Positions 60,584 to 64,000 of a stretch of DNA of 64,000 nucleotides are shown here, piece after piece. The notes under the pieces were generated by a model, which was not told the DNA's origin, did not search any database, and saw nothing but the letters and a program-made list of their open reading frames with translations. A program made the position numbers and the translations under genes. How positions within the stretch are numbered: the first letter of the stretch is position 1; each line of letters starts with the position of its first letter. This DNA is from Bacillus sp. FJAT-18017 (GTDB taxonomy: Bacteria > Bacillota > Bacilli > Bacillales > Cytobacillaceae): contig NZ_CP012602.1 in NCBI RefSeq assembly GCF_001278805.1, positions 2,696,001-2,760,000 on the forward strand. Reading direction: 5' to 3'.

Positions 60584-61389
60584 TATTGAGCTCCGGCCCT
60601 CTCAGCAATGAAGCCGACACCATCCACCAGTTTGTTCCACTCTTCAAGGGTTTCCAGCTTGATATGTACTGGCGTTTCCAGATGGTCTGTGTATTCCGCT
60701 GTCCAGATGCCATTGTGAGACGGCAGGAAAAACAGGATGTTTTCAAGAAGCGGGTTAGCATCCACATCGGGAAGATGGAAAAATGAAATATTGTACAGCG
60801 ACCATTGCTGCTTTTCCAATGCAGCAAGGAACTGCTCAAAGCTCTCCTTTTCATCCTGCGAAAAGCTGGTCTTCTTCCATACCTTTTTTACATTCCTCGA
60901 ATCGCTCAGCCAATCGAATGCTTGGTCGCTAAGCGAGAACGAAGCCGGTTCTCCTGTCCCATGGTGTGTAAACTGGTAGTAATCCTTGATCATGCCGGGA
61001 ATTTCATCCTGGTTGATGTAGGCAAATTCATGGATAACATTCTTGACTACCAGGTTGGACAGCCAGGTGCTGCCTTCAATATGGTGAATCATCAAAAGAT
61101 GCTGCTGGGGAAGATTAGAGCAACGGATCATATACTTTGAATCGATAAAAGACTGTACAAACCGAATCATCTCGTCACTGAGCGGAGTTTCCTCACGTGC
61201 ATCCCGCTCGTCATCCCATATTCCTTTCAACATCAACTGGTGGGCGGTCGCATCCATGATCGCCTCCCACTCCTTTGTGCTTCGTTTGCCCATCGAGTTT
61301 TCCGCAATCCCTTTCGCCATGCCTGGTTGGCCGCAAAGGGTGACCAGCAAGGCAAGCTCTTCAGTGGTGCAGGAAAGAACAGGTTTCAT
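60583..61389 (-). CDS. EspG/DUF5081-like protein
   Basis: 268-aa soluble protein with mixed helix and strand. The N-terminal pattern VLSCTTEELALLVTLCGQPG, a helical KEWEAIMDATAHQLMLKGIW block, and a later strand-rich half are like EspG-type and DUF5081-type proteins found beside type VII secretion loci, but no diagnostic motif is present, so this is a resemblance only. The ATG at 61389 lies eight bases after GGAG. It follows the membrane-protein array in the same direction, 19 bases after its last member. A 5' remnant of a second copy lies at 62745-62800. Confidence 0.55.
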   Translation of the reverse strand: MKPVLSCTTEELALLVTLCGQPGMAKGIAENSMGKRSTKEWEAIMDATAHQLMLKGIWDDERDAREETPLSDEMIRFVQSFIDSKYMIRCSNLPQQHLLMIHHIEGSTWLSNLVVKNVIHEFAYINQDEIPGMIKDYYQFTHHGTGEPASFSLSDQAFDWLSDSRNVKKVWKKTSFSQDEKESFEQFLAALEKQQWSLYNISFFHLPDVDANPLLENILFFLPSHNGIWTAEYTDHLETPVHIKLETLEEWNKLVDGVGFIAERAGAQ

Positions 61390-61407
61390 CTCATACACTC
61401 CATTCTA

Positions 61408-61752
61408 TTAAAGTAGTAAATTCAGAACTTCTTTAATCAATTGGAAAACTAGCATCGCTGCGATTCCTCCCCCAATGAGCACGCCAAGAAAAGCAAGTCG
61501 CCAGGTAAACCTGTTATACTTCTTTTTGAATCGAAATAACTTGTAAAAGTAAGGCCCTGCTCCCCAAATGAATGCCATGAGAAAGTTGATTATCTTTTGC
61601 AAGACATTTTGGGGATGTTCCCAAGTACCCCAATCATAATAATCTACCATGACACTGCCCAGTACTAGGACAGTCAGCGAAATCCCCCAATGGAACGCCC
61701 ACCACAGCATAATAAAGTCCAAAAAAACTGTAACAAACGCTTCAATACCCAC
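61408..61752 (-). CDS. Small membrane protein array member 1
   Basis: 114 residues from GTG (SD GGTGGAG, seven bases). Hydrophobic segments lie at about 6-34 (probably a hairpin), 60-77 and 84-112, separated by the conserved block VMVDYYDWGTWEHPQNVL and the basic FRFKKKYN. Closest to member 6 in the array (shared AFLGVLIGGGIAA). The last gene of the array, directly ahead of the EspG-like gene. A membrane immunity or envelope protein is possible; no family was recognised. Confidence 0.8.
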   Translation of the reverse strand: MGIEAFVTVFLDFIMLWWAFHWGISLTVLVLGSVMVDYYDWGTWEHPQNVLQKIINFLMAFIWGAGPYFYKLFRFKKKYNRFTWRLAFLGVLIGGGIAAMLVFQLIKEVLNLLL

Positions 61753-61860
61753 ACTAGTTCTCCACCTTATGTAAATCTCTTTAGCGTAGAAGGTAAACCG
61801 CAGAATCAGTTTTTTTGTGGGACCAGCAAATACAGATTGTATGTATCCGCTTCTCATCTA

Positions 61861-62205
61861 TTAAAATATGAAATTCTTGGCCGCGTTTATTATCTCGAAT
61901 ACAATTAAAGCTACTAATCCACCACCAAGGAGGCTTCCAAGGAAGGCAAGCCGCCAGGTAAACCAGTTATACTTCTTTTTAAATCTAAGTTTTTTATAAA
62001 AGTACGGACCGACACCAATTGTGAATTTCATGATAAAATTGATTATTTTATTCAGAATATTTTTAGGGTTCTCAAATGTTCCATAATCATAATAGTCAAC
62101 CATGACATTTCCTAATAGAAGGACTGTCAGTGCATACACCCACTGGATGCCCAACCACAAACCAATACAGTCCAACAAAATAGTAACAAAACCTTCAATG
62201 CTCAC
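61861..62205 (-). CDS. Small membrane protein array member 2
   Basis: 114 residues from GTG (SD GGGTGAGA, six bases). It is almost the same as member 5, including 105 bases of non-coding sequence past its stop, so the two belong to a duplicated block of about 450 bp. Features: FVTILLDCIGLWLGIQW, VMVDYYDYGTFENPKNIL, KKLRFKKKYNWFTWRLAFLG and a C terminus ending INAAKNFIF. A longer frame running further upstream only fuses it to the decayed copy before it. Confidence 0.8.
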   Translation of the reverse strand: MSIEGFVTILLDCIGLWLGIQWVYALTVLLLGNVMVDYYDYGTFENPKNILNKIINFIMKFTIGVGPYFYKKLRFKKKYNWFTWRLAFLGSLLGGGLVALIVFEIINAAKNFIF

Positions 62206-62234
62206 ACTAATTCTCACCCTACAGAAGTTTTTAT

Positions 62235-62334
62235 CTATAAAAACAGAAAGTTTAATATCGCTATGATTATTTTGAAGACCCCACCATAGGATGAGAATGT
62301 CCAAAAATATCGTAACAAATCCTTCAATACTCAC
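62235..62334 (-). pseudogene. Internally deleted array member
   Basis: A GTG start and 20 codons (SIEGFVTIFLDILILWWG) are joined, with a frame change, to the last codons of a paralogue (VFKIIIAILNFLFL and stop in the other frame). About 240 bases of the centre are missing. The junction lies at a GGGGTC stretch. It shows that array members recombine and decay. Confidence 0.8.
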
Positions 62335-62363
62335 ACTAGTACTCACCTAACAGAAGTTTATTT

Positions 62364-62711
62364 TTATAAAAACAGAAAGTTCAGTGCCACTTTGATCATT
62401 TGGAAGACTAGCATTGCACCGAGTCCGCCGCCAATGAGGAGGCCAAGGAAGGCAAGTCGCCATTTATACCAATTGTATTTCTTCTCAAATATAAATTTTT
62501 TATAAAAGTAGGGCCCAACCCCAATTAAAAACGCCATAATAAACGTAAGGGTCTTCTGCACGATATTTTGGGGATCTTCCCATGTTCCCCAATCATAATA
62601 GTCAACCATTACACTGCCCAGCAACAAGACAGTCAGTGCATACGTCCACTGGACGCCCCACCATAGGATGAGAATGTCCAAAAAAATCGAAACAAATTCT
62701 TCAATACTCAC
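62364..62711 (-). CDS. Small membrane protein array member 3
   Basis: 115 residues from GTG (SD GGAG, seven bases). Pattern SIEEFVSIFLDILILWWGVQ, VMVDYYDWGTWEDPQNIV, FIMAFLIGVGPYFYKKFIFE and a C terminus ending KVALNFLFL. Three or four hydrophobic segments. The deleted copy at 62235-62334 is derived from this type. Confidence 0.8.
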   Translation of the reverse strand: MSIEEFVSIFLDILILWWGVQWTYALTVLLLGSVMVDYYDWGTWEDPQNIVQKTLTFIMAFLIGVGPYFYKKFIFEKKYNWYKWRLAFLGLLIGGGLGAMLVFQMIKVALNFLFL

Positions 62712-62744
62712 ATCAGTTCTCCAACTAATTCAAATCTCTTTATT

Positions 62745-62800
62745 TGCAAAGAGTAATAGCAAAGCCAGCACTTTTTGGTACAGGAAAGAACAGGTTTCAT
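62745..62800 (-). pseudogene. 5' remnant of a second EspG-like gene
   Basis: On the minus strand this begins ATGAAACCTGTTCTTTCCTG, the first 20 bases of the EspG-like gene at 60583-61389, and matches on for about 35 more bases with a two-base gap. It then ends at the start of member 3's upstream region. A second EspG-like gene once stood between members 3 and 4. Confidence 0.8.
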
Positions 62801-62815
62801 GTCATGATCTCATTT

Positions 62816-63154
62816 CTATAAAAATAGGAACTTCAGGACCGCTTCAATTGCAAGGAAGACCAAAATTGCAGCAATTCCGCCAACAATTAGCACGCCAATT
62901 AGTGCCAGCTTGCGTATCAGCCAGTTGTATTTCCTGAATTTCTTGTAGAAATAAGGACCGAACCCGAAGAAAAAACTCATTAAGAAATTAATTAATTTAT
63001 GTAATACATTTTGCGGATGTTCCCATGTTCCATAATTGTAATAATCGACAATCACTCTTCCTAACACCAGGACAACAAGGCCATATCCCCATTGTACCGC
63101 TAGCCAGAACGAGATTATATCCAAAGTCCATCTTACAATTTCATCTATGCTCAC
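62816..63154 (-). CDS. Small membrane protein array member 4 (divergent)
   Basis: 112 residues from GTG (SD GGTGGAGA). The most divergent copy: SIDEIVRWTLDIISFWLAVQ, VIVDYYNYGTWEHPQNVL, a shortened basic loop (KKFRKYNWLIRKLAL) and a C terminus ending VLKFLFL. Conserved VDYYxYGTWExPxN block and topology place it in the same family. It stood directly upstream of the lost second EspG-like gene, as member 1 does for the intact one. Confidence 0.8.
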   Translation of the reverse strand: MSIDEIVRWTLDIISFWLAVQWGYGLVVLVLGRVIVDYYNYGTWEHPQNVLHKLINFLMSFFFGFGPYFYKKFRKYNWLIRKLALIGVLIVGGIAAILVFLAIEAVLKFLFL

Positions 63155-63264
63155 AACTAGTTCTCCACCTTATATAAATCTCTTTAGCGTAGTGGGTAAA
63201 CCGCAGAATCAGTTTTTTTCTATGTGACCAGCAAATACAGATTGTATGTACCGCTTCTCATCTA

Positions 63265-63609
63265 TTAAAATATGAAATTCTTGGCCGCGTTTATTATCTC
63301 GAATACAATTAAAGCTACTAATCCACCACCAAGAAGGCCTCCAAGGAAGGCAAGCCGCCAGGTAAACCAGTTATACTTCTTTTTAAATCTAAGTTTTTTA
63401 TAAAAGCACGGACCTACACCAATTGTGAATTTCAAGATAAAATTGATTATTTTATCCAGGATATTTATAGGGTTCTCAATTGTTCCATAATCATAATAGT
63501 CAACCATGACATTTCCTAATAAAAGGACTGTCAGTGCATACACCCACTGGATTCCCAACCACAAACCAATAATATCTAACAAAATAGTAACAAAACCTTC
63601 AATGCTCAC
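63265..63609 (-). CDS. Small membrane protein array member 5
   Basis: 114 residues from GTG (SD GGTGAGA). Near copy of member 2, with a few changes (GTIENPINIL in place of GTFENPKNIL, GVGPCFYKKL in place of GVGPYFYKKL). The sequence past its stop repeats that past member 2. Same predicted topology. Confidence 0.8.
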   Translation of the reverse strand: MSIEGFVTILLDIIGLWLGIQWVYALTVLLLGNVMVDYYDYGTIENPINILDKIINFILKFTIGVGPCFYKKLRFKKKYNWFTWRLAFLGGLLGGGLVALIVFEIINAAKNFIF

Positions 63610-63639
63610 ACTAGTTCTCACCTTATTAAAAAGTCGTTT

Positions 63640-63987
63640 CTATAAAAATAGGAAGTTCAGGACTGCTTCAATGGCAAAGTATGCAAGGGCTGCTGCGATT
63701 CCACCCCCAATAAGAACGCCCAAGAAAGCAAGCCGCCAAGTCAACCAGTTATACTTCTTTTTAAATCTAAATAATTTGTAAACGTAAGGACCCGCCCCAA
63801 CAAAGAACGCCATGATAAATGTAATAATCTTTTGCAAGGCATTTTCAGGGTTTTCCCATGTTCCCCAATCATAATAATCAACCATTGTACTGCCCAACAG
63901 GAGCACAGCTAGCGCATATGTCCACTGAAACGCCAACCACAAGGCGATACACTCCAACAAAATTGTAACGAATCCTTCAATACTCAC
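63640..63987 (-). CDS. Small membrane protein array member 6
   Basis: 115 residues from GTG; the ribosome site TGGAGA lies at the very end of the window. Pattern SIEGFVTILLECIALWLAFQ, TMVDYYDWGTWENPENAL, GAGPYVYKLFRFKKKYNW and a C terminus ending AIEAVLNFLFL. Upstream context, which may hold more copies or the gene these proteins act on, lies outside the window. Confidence 0.8.
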   Translation of the reverse strand: MSIEGFVTILLECIALWLAFQWTYALAVLLLGSTMVDYYDWGTWENPENALQKIITFIMAFFVGAGPYVYKLFRFKKKYNWLTWRLAFLGVLIGGGIAAALAYFAIEAVLNFLFL

Positions 63988-64000
63988 AACAGTTTCTCCA

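Noticed and set aside
62206..62346. N-terminal extension making array member 2 161 residues long
   Set aside because: The added part is the decayed paralogue; member 2 has its own GTG and ribosome site at the family position.

Overview
The window looks like chromosome from a low-GC, endospore-forming member of the Bacillaceae. The evidence is gene content: a CdaS-type diadenylate cyclase, bacillopeptidase F, PrsA, a GMP reductase with PurBox-like sites, a YwnA/YwnB divergent pair, a YkvR-type protein, a sporulation-kinase-type histidine kinase, strong AGGAGG ribosome sites and frequent TTG/GTG starts. No rRNA, tRNA, CRISPR array, prophage or complete insertion sequence was seen.

Layout. 1-9 kb: small membrane proteins and lipoproteins, a type I signal peptidase, an orphan histidine kinase, an acyl-CoA thioesterase and several GNAT acetyltransferases. 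9-17 kb: Nudix and VOC proteins, a polysaccharide deacetylase, an ABC exporter (permease plus ATPase), a DUF3221-type lipoprotein, a frameshifted GNAT and an arylamine N-acetyltransferase. 17-24 kb: nucleoside transporter, a 51-bp tandem repeat, a TRIC-type channel, M20 amidohydrolase, MFS exporter, and the divergent ywnA/ywnB pair with three matching operators (ywnB carries a frameshift). 24-32 kb: an AraC regulator fused to a GH39-like domain, cdaS, an HTH-AbrB regulator overlapping a glycosyltransferase, guaC and a Gly/Tyr/Arg-rich peptide. 32-38 kb: a MITE-like element with an 8-bp target duplication, a flavin-dependent monooxygenase, PrsA and a secreted M6 metalloprotease. 38-45 kb: an AlkD-type DNA repair protein, then a four-gene set: tubulin/FtsZ-like GTPase, TelA protein, membrane-anchored substrate-binding/VWA protein and two-TM coiled-coil protein. 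45-55 kb: a secreted PPC/FN3 protein, an aminotransferase, an MFS transporter and bacillopeptidase F. 55-60 kb: a 131-bp tandem duplication, two multi-pass membrane proteins, and an SLC13 transporter coupled to glycerate kinase. 60-64 kb: a tandem array of six GTG-initiated paralogous small membrane proteins downstream of the window end and upstream of an EspG/DUF5081-like protein.

Two systems deserve most attention. The first is the small-membrane-protein array at the right edge. Its copies show block duplication, an internally deleted copy and a remnant of a second EspG-like gene, and the organisation recalls arrays of membrane immunity proteins beside type VII-secreted toxins; this is an inference, because any toxin gene would lie beyond 64000. 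The second is the tubulin-like/TelA/VWA set. Its GTPase keeps both the glycine-rich nucleotide loop and the NxDxxD catalytic loop, suggesting an active cytoskeletal filament linked to a membrane-stress module.

A recurring theme is gene decay. There are short remnants of telA, a TRIC gene, alkD and the EspG-like gene, plus three single-frameshift genes, some of which could be sequencing errors.
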